This document shows positions 1-11,280 of a DNA stretch of 64,000 bases, in pieces (positions within the stretch are counted from its first letter, which is position 1; the number at the start of each line of letters is the position of its first letter). Below the pieces are notes generated by a model. That model saw nothing but the letters and a program-made list of their open reading frames with translations. It did not search any database and had not been told where the DNA came from. Position numbers and translations under genes: made by a program. Source of the DNA: Tagetes erecta (lineage: Eukaryota > Streptophyta > Magnoliopsida > Asterales > Asteraceae); contig CM061493.1 of NCBI GenBank assembly GCA_030867185.1, positions 5,764,501 through 5,828,500 of the forward strand, read 5' to 3'.

Positions 1-899
1 ATTTCCAAAAATTTAAGGTCCGCCAACCTGATGACCTGACACAATTAGCAGTCCTACTTTCAGGTGATGGTATATTGATATATTCGATAGACTACTCAAA
101 CACCCTGCCCCTATATATTAAAATGGATTAAACCTTAACCTTTACATTTGGTTAGATGATATAAAAGTACTATTTTTGTTTTATAGGATGATGAAACTAG
201 TAAGAACAAAGGCATCAACATGTAACAAAATAAGAATATTTTGTTAATCATATATAATAAAAGAAACCAATTTCATCCACTTGTCATAATATTAAGCAAT
301 ACTTGTCACATAGCAGTTTATTAAACTACTTTTGTCACTATGCTTCGTAAAGTAACACATCAAAAATATACACACAGGTTTATTTTTACTCAAAATCTGA
401 AACCACGCGGATCTTTTGTTTGATCTGGAGAAACCAAACCACACAATTAAACCCATATTATATAATTTCAAACATTTTTTTAATTGACAACTTATTTTAA
501 AACAGTCCCGTATAAAATACGAATATCTAACCTAGTTAACAGATAAAATCAGATGAACCAATCTTATTAATTTCATGCATTATTATTTGTCAGCAAAATG
601 TATCAATTTTGAAGTTACAAAGGAGACATGATAACCTACCCACTCATGATGGTGTGGTACACCATGAATGCAGTATTGGACCACAATAATGTACTATTTG
701 GCAATTTACAAAATATAGGTAATGAATTTATAATTAAATATGAATATTGTTGAAGAATATTAAAAGTAAAAAAACGAAAGTTACCAGAGTCATCTTTCTT
801 GTGCTCCAATATTGTCTCCCATTTCCTTATTCCTTCTTAAAAAAATAACATCATGTTTCTTCTTTCACAATCCCAAATCAAGTATTATTATTAGAAAAT
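1..899. other. gene-free AT-rich stretch
   Basis: No ORF or splice-linked coding signal is visible. The sequence is AT-rich with scattered short A and T runs. Its last nine bases (891-899) are the left target-site duplication of the adjoining MITE. Confidence 0.5.
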
Positions 900-1442
900 G
901 GAGTATTGGATCTTAACAGTCTTAACTGTTAGCTTTTAGCTGTTACCGGTCCTAACTTCTGAAATATGTGCTGGTGGTCCCAACTTTTATCATTTTTGCC
1001 ATTAATGGACTGTTCTTAAAAAAATTAAAGCCGTTAACTTTTCTTTTAATTTCAGGTCGACGTTTTATGGATTTTGATTGAGATAAGAATACGAGTCGAT
1101 TGATATAAAAATTACATCGAAACAGTGCTCCAAATGACAAAACGATGCTTCATCGGGCTGTTTAAACCTTACGATTCTTTAACCGGATGTACAAATTTCG
1201 TCTTTTGTATCATCGTTTCGAGGTAATTTTTACATCCAACGACTCGTATTCTCATTCCGATCAAAAACCCTAAAACGTTTGTCTGTAATTCAAAGAAAAA
1301 AAGTTAACACCGTTAAATTTTTCTAACGGCGGTCCATTAATGACAAAAAAGATAAAAGTTGGGACCGCCAGCACATATTTCAGAAGTTGGAACCGGTAGC
1401 GGCCAAAAACTAATAGTTGGGACTGTTAAGGCCCAATACTCC
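900..1442. mobile_element. MULE-type MITE, 543 bp
   Basis: Long inverted-repeat element. The left arm begins GGAGTATTGG and the right arm ends CCAATACTCC; both arms continue with mirrored GGTCCCAACTTTTATC-type sequence and a mirrored copy of TCATTAATGGAC. It is flanked by a perfect 9-bp duplication TTAGAAAAT (891-899 and 1443-1451), the length typical of Mutator-like transposons. There is no transposase, so it is non-autonomous. It belongs to the same family as 17601-18142 and 56108-56650. Confidence 0.85.
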
Positions 1443-1451
1443 TTAGAAAAT

Positions 1452-2398
1452 TAGTTTAAAAGTAGAGAATCGGATAAGTGTAAACTTTTGTTCTCTTCTC
1501 TTTACTTAAACTTTTAAGCTCTGCCACTGATAATACTTGTACAAGTGAGACATGTTAGATGGTTGTGTAGTCACATAACCACCTTAATATTACATTTACA
1601 GTAATATGTACACGTGCTTATGCAGTTTTGCAATTATTTATTTAATTTGGTTCTCTATTAAACAACACTCATCTCATATATATCTTTAAATTCTTTGCAT
1701 TGAAGAATATAAAAGTGTATTCATTCGGAATTTTAGATAAGGTTAATCAGAAGTATCGGTAATAAAATGTTAAGCCTCGAAAATTTTCAAGCTCTATTAA
1801 GAACTAATCCCCTATAAACACCATCTTTGATGAACTCAACACCTAGATCTTGAAAACATGAAACATTGGGCAACAAGTTAGTCATTTTCCACTAGTGATG
1901 TAGAACTGAGGTTACGTTTTATCTTAAACGGATCAAATTAAAATAATTAATTAAAAGGGAGCACGTCGTTGAAGATCGTTTGTTGGAATCAGAGAAGAAT
2001 TTGCGAATGAATGCGAGATTAAGACAAAGTGGGATATAAGGTTTCATTATGACTGTCTGTGTATGTTTTGGATGAATATGATAAGAACAAACAAGGCAAA
2101 TTACACCAATGTAATATATATTGATTGAACTTAATAACAACTTGTTTTTGTACAAGGCAAATAACAACTTCCTATATATAATTATATACACACTCGCATA
2201 CTTAGACAGTTATGTTAGTTAACCTATTTGACACCTATCCAAACTGACCTATTGACCAATTTGACATACTAATTCGTTTATGACACTTCAAACATATTAA
2301 TATAATAAAATGAGTAACAATATTTGGTTTACTTTTAATAATCTAATACCCTCTCTTAAACCAAACATGGTTGATTTAAGGGCCTTTTGCTAAGCTTC
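1452..2398. other. gene-free stretch
   Basis: AT-rich intergenic DNA. The 90-codon minus-strand ORF at 1919-2191 has no recognisable domain and low-complexity composition; I do not regard it as a gene. Positions 2391-2398 (TAAGCTTC) are the left target duplication of the next MITE. Confidence 0.4.
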
Positions 2399-2571
2399 TA
2401 GGCTTGTAAACAAACACGAACATTGACATAACTGTTCATGTTTGTTTATTTAACTTTAACCGAACACAAACACATAATCGAACATGCATGACGTTCATGT
2501 TCATGTTCGTTCATTAAGAAAATGGACCATTCACAAACCATTCATGAACGTTCAGTTCATTTACAAGCCTG
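2399..2571. mobile_element. hAT-type MITE, 173 bp
   Basis: Terminal inverted repeats TAGGCTTGTAAA (left) and TTTACAAGCCTG (right) enclose several copies of a GTTCATGTTCGTTCATT-like motif in both orientations. The element is flanked by a perfect 8-bp duplication TAAGCTTC (2391-2398 and 2572-2579), as expected for hAT transposons. It has no coding capacity. Confidence 0.8.
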
Positions 2572-2613
2572 TAAGCTTCCAATCCCTCTCTGCTACCTAC
2601 CTTCGAACCATTT

Positions 2614-2988
2614 TCACTTTCTTTTGTACCAGAAACCCCAATTTGTCCGGTTCCTTCTTCCTTCATCCTTCATATATAACGCCTTCCTTTTTCTCATCAC
2701 CTTATAGAACCATTCAAGAACATCTAAGTATTTGACATAACTTAGTTTCAACTCCATGTAATATCTCCGGTTAAAGCCCATTGCATTTGCGAACAATGGC
2801 AAGATGGCTCCCCGTTTGATAGTAACAATGGCAAGATCGTAAAACCACATCTTTCTTAATTCTAAGACTAAAACATTAAATTCCTCTTTAAGTGTCTCAT
2901 TTTGATCTTCTAATGCTTTAAGATTTTCTAAAAAACGAACACATTCTTTTGATGAACATACATTGGTAGGATAATTAAACGAACACAA
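2614..2988 (-). pseudogene. possible retrotransposon gag-like remnant
   Basis: A 124-codon ORF with a short Cys-containing coiled-coil-like start (KECVRFLENLKALEDQNE) and a basic tail. The style recalls the gag-side coiled-coil segments of Copia elements in asterid genomes, but I see no CCHC knuckle, no pol domain and no LTRs nearby. It could equally be a chance ORF. Function unknown. Confidence 0.2.
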
Positions 2989-3104
2989 TGATCATTGTTT
3001 GATGAGAGATCTAGTTGTCTAAAGTATTCGTTTATTATTAAGCAACTTCATATGGGCTTTAAAAAAAATTAAAGAGAGAATTTTATTAGTTAGATACTTA
3101 GATC

Positions 3105-3636
3105 TAGAGGTGCACAAATCGGTTTTTTGAAGAACCGGTTCCGGTTTTAGAACCGGTTCCGGTTTTAGAACCGGTTCCGGTTCTTGTTGGCGTTAAAAGA
3201 ACCGGTTCTTACAAGAACCGGTTTTTGGTGAAAAAACTAGAACCTAGTAACCGGTTCCGGTTCTCAAAGAACCGGTTCCGGTTCCTAAAAAACCGGTTCA
3301 GGTTCTTAAAAAATACCTTTTTTTCTACGATATGGGCCGGAAGTAACATTAAAAATTTTAAATATTACAAGATATATAGCTTTTAAAACATTAAATAAAT
3401 AACAACACTAAAACATACCGGTTTTTCAAGAACCGGTTCTTCCAGGAACCGGTTTTTTTTAGGAACCGGTTCCGGTTCTTTTGGAACCTATAATTTGGAA
3501 AAAATAGTAGAACCTACGGTTCAGTTCCGGTTCCGGTTCGGTTCTTGTAGAACCGGTTCTTGTAGAACCGGTTGTTCGAAGAACCGGTTTTCGGTTATTT
3601 GATCGGTTCCGGTTCCGGTTTTTTTGTACACCTCTA
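3105..3636. mobile_element. hAT-type MITE filled with ACCGGTT repeats, 532 bp
   Basis: Left end TAGAGGTGCACAAA and right end TTTGTACACCTCTA form terminal inverted repeats. A perfect 8-bp target duplication CTTAGATC lies at 3097-3104 and 3637-3644. The interior consists of two arms dense in the palindromic motif GAACCGGTTC/CCGGTT, separated by a short unique AT-rich centre near 3310-3415. It is non-coding. Another left end, AGAGGTGCACAAATCG, lies at 3738-3753. Confidence 0.85.
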
Positions 3637-3735
3637 CTTAGATCATCACATTCACATGCCACTAGTTCATTCTCTTGATGGACGTGGGCCATTACGAAGT
3701 TTAAGCCCACAAAAAAAGGCAAATAGATGGTAGAA

Positions 3736-3880
3736 GTAGAGGTGCACAAATCGCTTTTTTTAAGAACCGGTTTCACTTCTAGAAGTGGTTCAGACTTTTT
3801 TCGGCGGTACTAGAACCGTTTTTTGTGTAAAAAGTAGAACCTATGTAACGGTTTCGGTTTCTAAAAAACGGTTTTTCTAT
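3736..3880. repeat. degraded partial copy of the GAACCGG hAT MITE
   Basis: The sequence restarts with GTAGAGGTGCACAAATCG and AAGAACCGGTTTC, like the left end of the element at 3105, then degenerates with AACGGTTT variants. No right terminus or target duplication was found, so it is a fragment. Confidence 0.5.
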
Positions 3881-4564
3881 GAGATGGACAAATTGTGGTT
3901 GTTTTGTAACTTGTCGCAAATATTGAGTTGTCGAAAACTGTTATTTAAAAAAACACCATAATTTAGTAGTGACAACAGGGAGGCAATTAATTGGTTTTGA
4001 AGAACTCAACGAACAAGGCTACTTTAGTTGTGTTCGTAAGCTTTATTACATTTGTTTAGTTATTGATCTAGACATCACGACCGAATAGAATACTTTTAAC
4101 TTGAACATTTAGGGTTTGTTCTCATGATTTTTATTAAAAAAACATGATTTGTATACGATCTCAACTTCAAGTGATATTAAGAAGATAAAAAGTTTCTTTA
4201 ACACCTAAGATAATTTGTATATCTAAATCCTTGTTTTAAATAAATATAAATTCTTGCAATGAGTATATTTAGGCGTCATAACTTTTCTATTGAACGTAAA
4301 TAACGATCCCGTGTGGGATGTTCATTTGATAACACTCGAATATTGCAAGAATAAAAAAAAAAAAAAAAGACATGACATCCAATCACATAATTTATTTCAT
4401 TTATAATTTTATTTCTTTTTAAGAAGGTTACATGCATTAGAGATTTAGAGGTAGTTGAAAAATAGATTTTTGTACTTTTATATTAGGGTTCCTTTGTTCC
4501 AAATAATATTTAACATTTTTTCAGGTATTAAAATTATTTCCATTATATATGTTTGTTACTTACA
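3881..4564. other. gene-free stretch
   Basis: AT-rich intergenic DNA with a poly(A) tract near 4352-4368. No coding or RNA signal seen. Confidence 0.4.
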
Positions 4565-5191
4565 CTAGATTAGTACCCGTGTACTACACGGATTTTAGTT
4601 TTATAGGTTTTAAGTCAATTTACATATCAAATTTATTTTTAACATATCTCTTATTAAATCGATTTAGATATTTACAAATATATATTCATATAAAAAATCA
4701 TATGTTACAATAAAGGATATGATTTATAATAGTTGGTAAATGTTTATTGGAACATATCGGGTTAGGAGATAAGTCATGATAATTGTTAATTTTTTATTTG
4801 AACATATCAAGTTATGAGATAATTAATGATAATTTTTAAAACTTTAATTTGAACATATCGGGTTAGGATAAATCATAATATGATAAGTTTTTTATTTGAA
4901 CATATCAGGTTAGAAGATAATTCATGATACTTGGTACATATCGGGTTAAGATATAGATCATGATAATTGGTAAATTTTGTATTTGAACATATCGGGATAG
5001 GAGATAATTGATGATAATTTGTGAATTTTTAATTTAAACATATCGGGTTATTTCGAATATGGAGCATACCATGACCCGTCTAAAAATTCTCCATCAAATG
5101 AATTTAGAACATGACACCTAAGCAAAATCCTATGTAGAGTAGTTAAAATAGTGACATGTGGATGTGTTACTCAATTATTAGAATAGGTAGA
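4565..5191 (-). mobile_element. non-autonomous Helitron-like element H1, 627 bp
   Basis: Read on the minus strand the element begins TCTACCTATTCTAATAATTG and ends with a hairpin (CCGTGTAGTACACGG) followed by CTAG. It sits between a host A and T, the Helitron signature. The interior carries about six copies of a roughly 60-bp minisatellite with core GAACATATCGGGTTA. There is no Rep/helicase ORF. A near-identical relative is at 52428-53276. Confidence 0.75.
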
Positions 5192-5697
5192 TATATACAA
5201 CTAACATACATTTACCTACACAACCAAATTACCTACACATATATGTGTAAATAGTAACATATTTACCAACACCTAATAACGTTATGTACATGTAACATTT
5301 ATAGTCACATGTCATTTACACTTACACTTACACTTATTAGGAGCATAGCAAATTGGTCAATGAAATCACTACAATGCATCACTAATTTTCTACATACAGA
5401 TTACATGAATGTCGATATTGAACTGACATTATCAATACATACAATTATGAAATCATGACGGATAATGTGGGTAGCACTACTTAAGAATCACTATTGTGTG
5501 TTAGACAACGATTAATTATTGATAGAACCGACATTTCAAGCTTCCAACAAAAATGTTACACAAACGTCTATTATCATATATGCATTTTATCAAACACCTT
5601 ATCTGCAGTTCTTCGATCACAAATCACCAAACTCAATCAATGGATCGAAACAAACACAAACCCTCACAACATTAAACCAACACAATATAAATTCAGT
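5192..5697. other. gene-free stretch
   Basis: AT-rich, with a short array of TACACTTACACTTACACTTA near 5320. The ORFs across 5494-5853 run through the following TTTTGG microsatellite and look fortuitous. Confidence 0.4.
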
Positions 5698-5701
5698 TAC
5701 C

Positions 5702-5733
5702 AGTTTTGGTTTTGGTTTTGGTTTTGGTTTGAA
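5702..5733 (+). repeat. (TTTTGG)n microsatellite
   Basis: About five tandem TTTTGG units. This is not the plant telomere repeat (TTTAGGG), so I read it as a simple-sequence repeat. Confidence 0.7.
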
Positions 5734-5968
5734 ATAATATCATTTTTCATAAGCATTTCATCAAACACCTTGCGTGCATGGTGCATTTCTACTAAATCAC
5801 TAAATTCAATGTGCGTAAAGGTGTTTCATTCAATCAAACACCTCAATAATTAACCAAAACAAACACAAATCATCATCCATTAACAATAAACCAACAAAAA
5901 TAACTTTCAGTAATCAAATTGTACGCACAACAACCAACAAAAATAAACAAACCTTGTCAAATTCATCT

Positions 5969-6433
5969 CTAAGCTTGCGAACTCGAATTTTCATCAGTCT
6001 CTAACGCAATTCCAATCTCCTGTGATGAAACTTGCTTCGACGAAGCCCTTTTAGGAACAGGAACTGCAAGAAACGTTTTGTTCTTACTAATAGGCTTACA
6101 CTTTTCAAGCTGAACAATATCCCCAATTTGGAACTGGTTTTCAGGGTCATGAGCTTGAAACTTCTTCTTCTTGCGGACTCGACGTTTGTACTTGGGATGA
6201 GGTGCAAGACGAACAACTTCAACGTTGACGGTTTTATCGTTTGTGTTGTTGATAACGCGGCCTTGGAGAGATCTCATGGCGCGAATTGGGGGGAGGTAGG
6301 TGGGGCGGTGGTGGTGGTGGTGGATGGTGGTGGAGGGTGTGGTGGAGATGGCGGAGGTGCCATGGAGGAAATTGGTGGAGAGATTGAGGGATTTGAATTG
6401 GGAAATTGGGAGGTGAAGATGGAAGAGAGACAT
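5969..6433 (-). CDS. RPS17: plastid 30S ribosomal protein S17, nuclear-encoded precursor
   Basis: A single-exon 154-residue protein. Residues 1 to about 50 form a Ser/Thr/His-rich, acid-poor chloroplast transit peptide. From about residue 53 it follows bacterial S17: SLQGRV start, the DKTVNVEV strand, basic HPKYKRRVRKKKKF, HDPENQ, then the GDIVQLEKCKPISKNK signature with its conserved KP-S-K. Bacterial S17 binds 16S rRNA early in small-subunit assembly, and the plastid homologue is expected to do the same in the stroma. The ATG at 6433 gives a full transit peptide. The C-terminal Ser-rich tail beyond the S17 core is usual in plants. Just downstream on this strand, near 5950, AAG/GTTTG could be a donor for a 3' UTR intron. 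Identification is firm. Confidence 0.93.
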   Translation of the reverse strand: MSLFHLHLPISQFKSLNLSTNFLHGTSAISTTPSTTIHHHHHRPTYLPPIRAMRSLQGRVINNTNDKTVNVEVVRLAPHPKYKRRVRKKKKFQAHDPENQFQIGDIVQLEKCKPISKNKTFLAVPVPKRASSKQVSSQEIGIALETDENSSSQA

Positions 6434-7278
6434 GGTTGGTTTTTTGGATAAGAAATGAAGATGATGATGATGATAATATATGATGCAACTCTTAAACCGG
6501 TTTTTTTTCTTTTAAAAACTGTTTTAAAACCGGTCGAGGTCGGTTCAAGTTTTCTTTCTTTATAACCGGTTTTAAAACCGAACTAAAATCAAGAAAAAAA
6601 CTTAAACACCGGTTCGGTTTGGAAAGAAAAAATGGTGTGTACACGGTCTAGGTGTTACGCGTATGTTTTCATTGCAACATATATGTTAAACATCTGTTTT
6701 CACACTCAAGGTTTGAACCCAAAATCTTAATTTAAGGTGAGAATATCAATTATCATTACATCCAACCTCACCGAAAAGGTTGAATCCAGTTACCAAATTT
6801 TTGGCCAATAGATCGAATAAAGAAACAAATATATTTAGAAAAATCTCATACATAACAAATATACTTATCATCTCCTTTATGAATTCGATATGGTCGCTAG
6901 TTTTAAGTTAGGTGGGCTTAATTAAACCAAACACTGCTTCCATCAGGGATGTCATTGATTGGGCGGAGACTGTTTCTAGTTCGCAAAGGATAAAAAAAGG
7001 TGCTTTGTGCTATCGTTATGGCGACGACTTTGTATATATGGGTAAATGGGAATGAACTTATCTTTATCTTGAAAGCTTTACGCACCGAATGGGTCGTGGA
7101 GTTAATTGTAGTTAATAATTTCTTATGGGTTAAATTCGGGGCTATGTGCGTTGATGTGGTTTGACAAAACTAGAGTAGTTGCCTTTTTTTATAATTGGTG
7201 TTGCACTACCTAATGTCTTGTGTGTCAGTTTGTTTGGATTTTTGGAATAACATTTGCCATTCAAAAATTTATATACTT
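6434..7278. other. intergenic; RPS17 upstream region
   Basis: Upstream of RPS17 the DNA has several ACCGGTT/AACCGG motifs (6496-6615) resembling the arms of the hAT MITE at 3105, so a degraded relative may overlap the promoter. No further gene is recognised to 7278. Confidence 0.4.
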
Positions 7279-7633
7279 TCTATTTTGGAAGGTCGGTTAA
7301 GACCTTCCAATCTAGACATCAAATTTTTTTGTTTTTTTTTACTTTGACAAATTTAAGATTTTAGTCATCGACTTTGACTAGTTATCATTTTGGCCCTTAA
7401 TAACTTAGCCAGTTTTCGACTTTGACCCATAACTCTACCTTGACATATCTATTACTTGAACCCTCCGGTTTTGACCTCTAAGTTTTTATATTTTTCATCT
7501 TTTAATATTTGACACAATACGACTTTACACCGTAAAATACAAAACATGAAACTTTTTTTATCAAAACACGTATGACAATTCTTCCAACCACATGACCCAG
7601 CCGTTAAATCACACGACCCAATTTAAAATCCAG
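7279..7633 (+). mobile_element. Helitron-like element, family 2
   Basis: The start TCTATTTTGG is followed by a subterminal palindrome GGAAGGTCGGTTAAGACCTTCC-like. The body (CGACTTTGAC, CACATGACCC and similar) matches elements at 12765-13154 and 57499-57933. The end is TAAAATCCAG before T, a decayed version of the AAATCTAG/T end in the 57499 copy. No coding capacity. It ends about 250 bp upstream of PSAH and may contribute to its upstream region. Confidence 0.5.
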
Positions 7634-7879
7634 TTAAAAATGCATAGCTAAGCAGAAGAAAAAAAAGATATTATGATGAAGAGATAGCCTTATCCAACTT
7701 CACCCAATCTCAAAATCCCAATTGCCACATGTCATCCTCCAATCCATTCAACCAAATCAAACAACCCCACAAACACCATCCTCAATTTCTTCATCATCTT
7801 CTTCATTTCCATACACTCACAACAATCACATTTGCCACAACTACCACACACTCTCAAGCTTCTGTAATTTTTGGAACCA

Positions 7880-9601
7880 ATGGCGTCTCTTGCAACCTTC
7901 GCACCCACCACCACCATCAACGGCCTCGCCGGCAGTTCCCTCACCGGAACCAAACTTAACCTCAAGCCTTCTCGCCACACCCTTAAACCCAAATCTTACA
8001 GGTATTAGCATAACTCATTTCTTTTGATTTTGCATCTTGAATGGCTAAATTGAGATATTTTTTTGGGTGATTGTGAATGTGTAGAGCTGGAGCTGTGGTG
8101 GCTAAGTATGGTGATAAAAGTGTGTACTTTGATTTGGAAGATTTGGGCAACACTACTGGTCAATGGGATGTGTATGGTTCTGATGCTCCTTCACCTTACA
8201 ACCCCCTCCAGGTGTTCGATCTTTTGCCTCAATGAATTTACTATTTTACTCACCTCATTATCTAAATCTAAAGTTGTATTTTTGTGTCAATCGTGTCGGG
8301 TTGGTGGTTTGATGGACATGTGTGTTTTAATTGTGTAAAAGATGTCAACACTAACTTGCATATATTTAAATTTGTGTAACACGAACCATTTAGCATGTTT
8401 TTCTAAACGTCTCAAATGGATTGGTGGGTTGATGGGTAATAATCAAGTTATAAATGTGGTAAGTTTGATACGCCATGTTTTAATTAAAGACCTTGGACGA
8501 GTCAACCTGTTTAGCTAAACAGATTAAACAGGTCAACTCAAACACGATTTGTTTTCTAAATGAGTTTGATACGCCAACCTAGAACCTTTTAATTTTCATG
8601 TTGGGTTTCGGGTCGTGTCAGAAATATAAACGGATTAAACAGGTCAACTCAAACATGATATGTTTTTTAAACGAGTTTGATATGCTAACTTATACTACAT
8701 TTAATGCCCCTTAGGGGCATTATATGCCATGTAGAAGACATGTCATATAAGGGCATTAAAAAACATATCATGTTTGAGTTGACCTGTTTAATCCGTTTAT
8801 ATTTCTGATGTAGTGGTTAATGCCCCATATAATAGCCACAATCATTACCCATCATTTAATTAATCATTTACTTAAACATTTATTTATTAATAAAAGTAAA
8901 AAATTTGAGATTTAGTGTGTGTTTTGAGAGATTAAGTTGTTTATATAATTGTGTATTGTTGTGTTAAATACTTAAATGGTTATATAAATGGTTTTCTAAA
9001 TCTAAAAAAAATCAAACTATCCGTTTGTATTTGTAGCCGTTGGCAGAATATGTCTAGAAGTTTGTGTGGGCAATGGCGTTATTAAGAAAACGCCTAGAAC
9101 CAAAATCAGCCCATAACACCCCCCCACGTAATGGTGTGGGGGGCGTTTTCGGGCGTGATTCAAGGGGCAAAAACGCCCATTACACTGAGTCTTAGAACCT
9201 GTTATTTTTCATGTTGGGTTTCAGGTCGTGCCAATAATATAAATGGATTAAACAGGTCAACTCAAACAGGAACTGTTTTTTAAACTAGTTTGATATGCCA
9301 ACCTAGAACCTGATTTTTTTTTCGTGCTCGCTTTCGGGTCGTGTCAGAAATTGCAACCTCTAAATTACACACCTAGATCTATGTTGTTGATAGATGTGCA
9401 TTTTGATCAATTTGATTGCAGAGCAAGTTCTTTGAGACATTTGCTGCACCTTTCACCAAGAGAGGATTGCTACTCAAGTTCTTGATATTGGGAGGTGGTT
9501 CAACCCTTGCTTATTTCAGCTCAACCGCCACAGGAGACGTGTTACCGATCGTGAAGGGCCCACAACAGAAGCCGAAGCTTGGTCCACGTGGCAAAATCTA
9601 A
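7880..9601 (+). CDS. PSAH: photosystem I reaction centre subunit VI (PsaH), three exons
   Basis: Exons 7880-8001, 8085-8211 and 9422-9601 join in phase to a 142-residue protein; all introns are GT-AG. Residues 1 to about 47 are a chloroplast transit peptide (MASLATFAPTT start). The mature part begins near KYGDKSVYFDLED, continues TGQWDVYGSDAPSPYNPLQ, and ends with one hydrophobic helix (GLLLKFLILGGGSTLAYFS) and a basic tail. PsaH is a small plant and green-algal PSI subunit. It is needed for state transitions because it helps dock phosphorylated LHCII next to PsaL. Length and sequence fit the family (about 145 residues). Intron 2 is 1210 bp and carries tandem repeats and a perfect 53-bp inverted repeat. 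Identification is very secure. Confidence 0.96.
8500..9354. repeat. dispersed about-110-bp tandem repeats in PSAH intron 2
   Basis: Three partial copies of a unit containing AACAGGTCAACTCAAACA, GAGTTTGATATGCCAACC and GTTGGGTTTCGGGTCGTGTC lie near 8510-8590, 8575-8690 and 9194-9354. Between the second and third copies is about 500 bp of other sequence with TTAATGCCCC and GGGGCATTA palindromes, probably an inserted MITE. Confidence 0.6.
8618..8808. repeat. perfect 53-bp inverted repeat with 85-bp loop
   Basis: Positions 8618-8670 are the exact reverse complement of 8756-8808. The loop contains a second perfect palindrome, AATGCCCCTTAGGGGCATT. In the PSAH primary transcript this would form a long perfect hairpin inside intron 2. 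Confidence 0.9.
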
Positions 9602-10206
9602 ACTGATCAAGTGATCAGCCACCAACAAACAATGTAGTATGTGTTAAATGTATCTTTGCCACAGTTTGTAAGTATGCATTGGTTCAACTCCCATGACTTA
9701 TTTCATTTTTCATATATGGATAATGGATGCTACTTCTTTCAATCATTTGATGTGTAGATTCAAGTATGAATTCGTGTTTACCTTATGCGTGTATCGTCAA
9801 ACTCTGTCAAGATGCATTTTGTGCAAGAACGTTTGTGTGTCGTATATTTTCTAAACGTGACAACAGTTTTACATTCTTGAAAAGCACTTGGTTGTGTTTT
9901 TGTTTTATGTTGATTTCTAGTGTTTGATAGGGGGATCCAAAGGTAATGTTCTTCAAGTGTTATCTTCAAATTGTTCTCTCTTCAAGTTGTTCTTAAAGTA
10001 GTGTAAAATTAAATTACACCATATTTATCTCCTTGGTTGCTTTTAACCTAGTGTAAAAATATAGTCAAATTTCCAACTTTAAAACACAAAATTACACTAT
10101 GTTTTGGTAAAGACCAGTTTCTATTTTACACCTTGATTGCTTTAAACAATATATGTTAATGTTCTAAAATACATCTAACGTCATATTAACACTGGTTTTT
10201 ATTTTT
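9602..10206. other. PSAH 3' flank
   Basis: The 3' UTR and downstream intergenic DNA. No classic AATAAA is obvious close to the stop. The minus-strand ORF at 9778-9969 has no recognisable content. Confidence 0.35.
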
Positions 10207-10794
10207 GGTAAATACTAATTTTTTAATAAGCAAATTGATCTAAAATAATCTCAACTAACATCTATTGCCGGGAAATATTCCCAACTCGGTTTATTTCCTT
10301 TATTGGTCTTGAATCCAACTTTTTTGACATACGGTGGTCTGTCATTAAATGTACTTAATGGCCGTTAATTTTTTTTTTTTTGATTTTTTTTTATTTCAAA
10401 CTGATGTTTTAGGGATTTTGATCGGGAGGAGGATACGGGTTAATTTGTGTAAACCTTACCTTCAATTGTTGCTCAAATGATTTAATTTTAACATCTGATT
10501 GAAGCACCATTAGGGTTTAAACACCCGATTGAATACCGTTTTTTTGTATGAAACACAATGCGAGGTAAGGTTTACATCAATTGACTCATATCATCCCCCA
10601 ATCAATATCCATAAAACATTGTATTGAAATTCGAAAAAATCGAAAAAAAAGTTAAAGAACGTTAAGTGCACTTAACAACGGACCACTGGACGCCAAAAAA
10701 ATTGAATTTAAAACAACTGAAGGGAATAAACTAAATTGAAATTATTATTCTCCGACAATAGATGTTAGTTAAAATTATTTTAAACTAATTTACC
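10207..10794. mobile_element. long inverted-repeat MITE (MULE-like family 2)
   Basis: Left arm GGTAAAT...ATAATCTCAACTAACATC and right arm GATGTTAGTTAAAATTAT...AATTTACC are mirror images, and the centre shares GATTTTGATCGGGAG-like sequence with 58026-58502. The relative at 58026 has a clear 9-bp target duplication; here the flanks match poorly, so the ends are approximate. Confidence 0.6.
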
Positions 10795-11102
10795 TTTAAA
10801 ATATGAAAGTCATGACTCATGAGTTTAATATTTAACTATGATAGATGCAAATTAGTTTTATATAATATTATACATTATTGTTGCTATTAAACACCCTGCA
10901 TTATAACGTTTCAAAATTTTTAAACAAAAAAGTATCGACCATTAAATTAAACTTTATATATTTATATTTTTTTGTCGTGTTTATAGGTGAGACCTTTTCA
11001 AATGATGCAATAATTATGCTACGTTAAGGGACCTACAATATTGAGAAAAACAAACGTAATATTGGTCGTTAAAAACTAGTCAAAAATGTAATGCCGTCTT
11101 AT

Positions 11103-11135
11103 ATTAATTAATTAATTAATTAATTAATTAATTAA
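11103..11135. repeat. (ATTA)n microsatellite
   Basis: About eight tandem ATTA units, roughly 150 bp upstream of HPPR exon A. Confidence 0.9.
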
Positions 11136-11280
11136 ATACATTGGATTGTATTTGTTTCCAATAAAAAATATTTGTTGGCATATTGGCATATGAACACTAT
11201 AATAATTTCAATCAACAATATGCTGTGCATTGAACTCATTTTCACCTAACTCCAACGATCTAAATCAATCATCTCCGATC

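Noticed and set aside
5702..5733. Telomere-like (TTTTGG)n
   Set aside because: It is not the plant telomere repeat, is very short and lies between genes; a microsatellite.
6032..6451. 139-codon plus-strand ORF
   Set aside because: Antisense shadow of RPS17; the Gly/Val run is the reverse of the His/Thr-rich transit peptide.
11230..11280. N-terminal extension of HPPR exon A starting at TTG
   Set aside because: Plants start at ATG, and the ATG at 11281 aligns with the starts of copies B and C.
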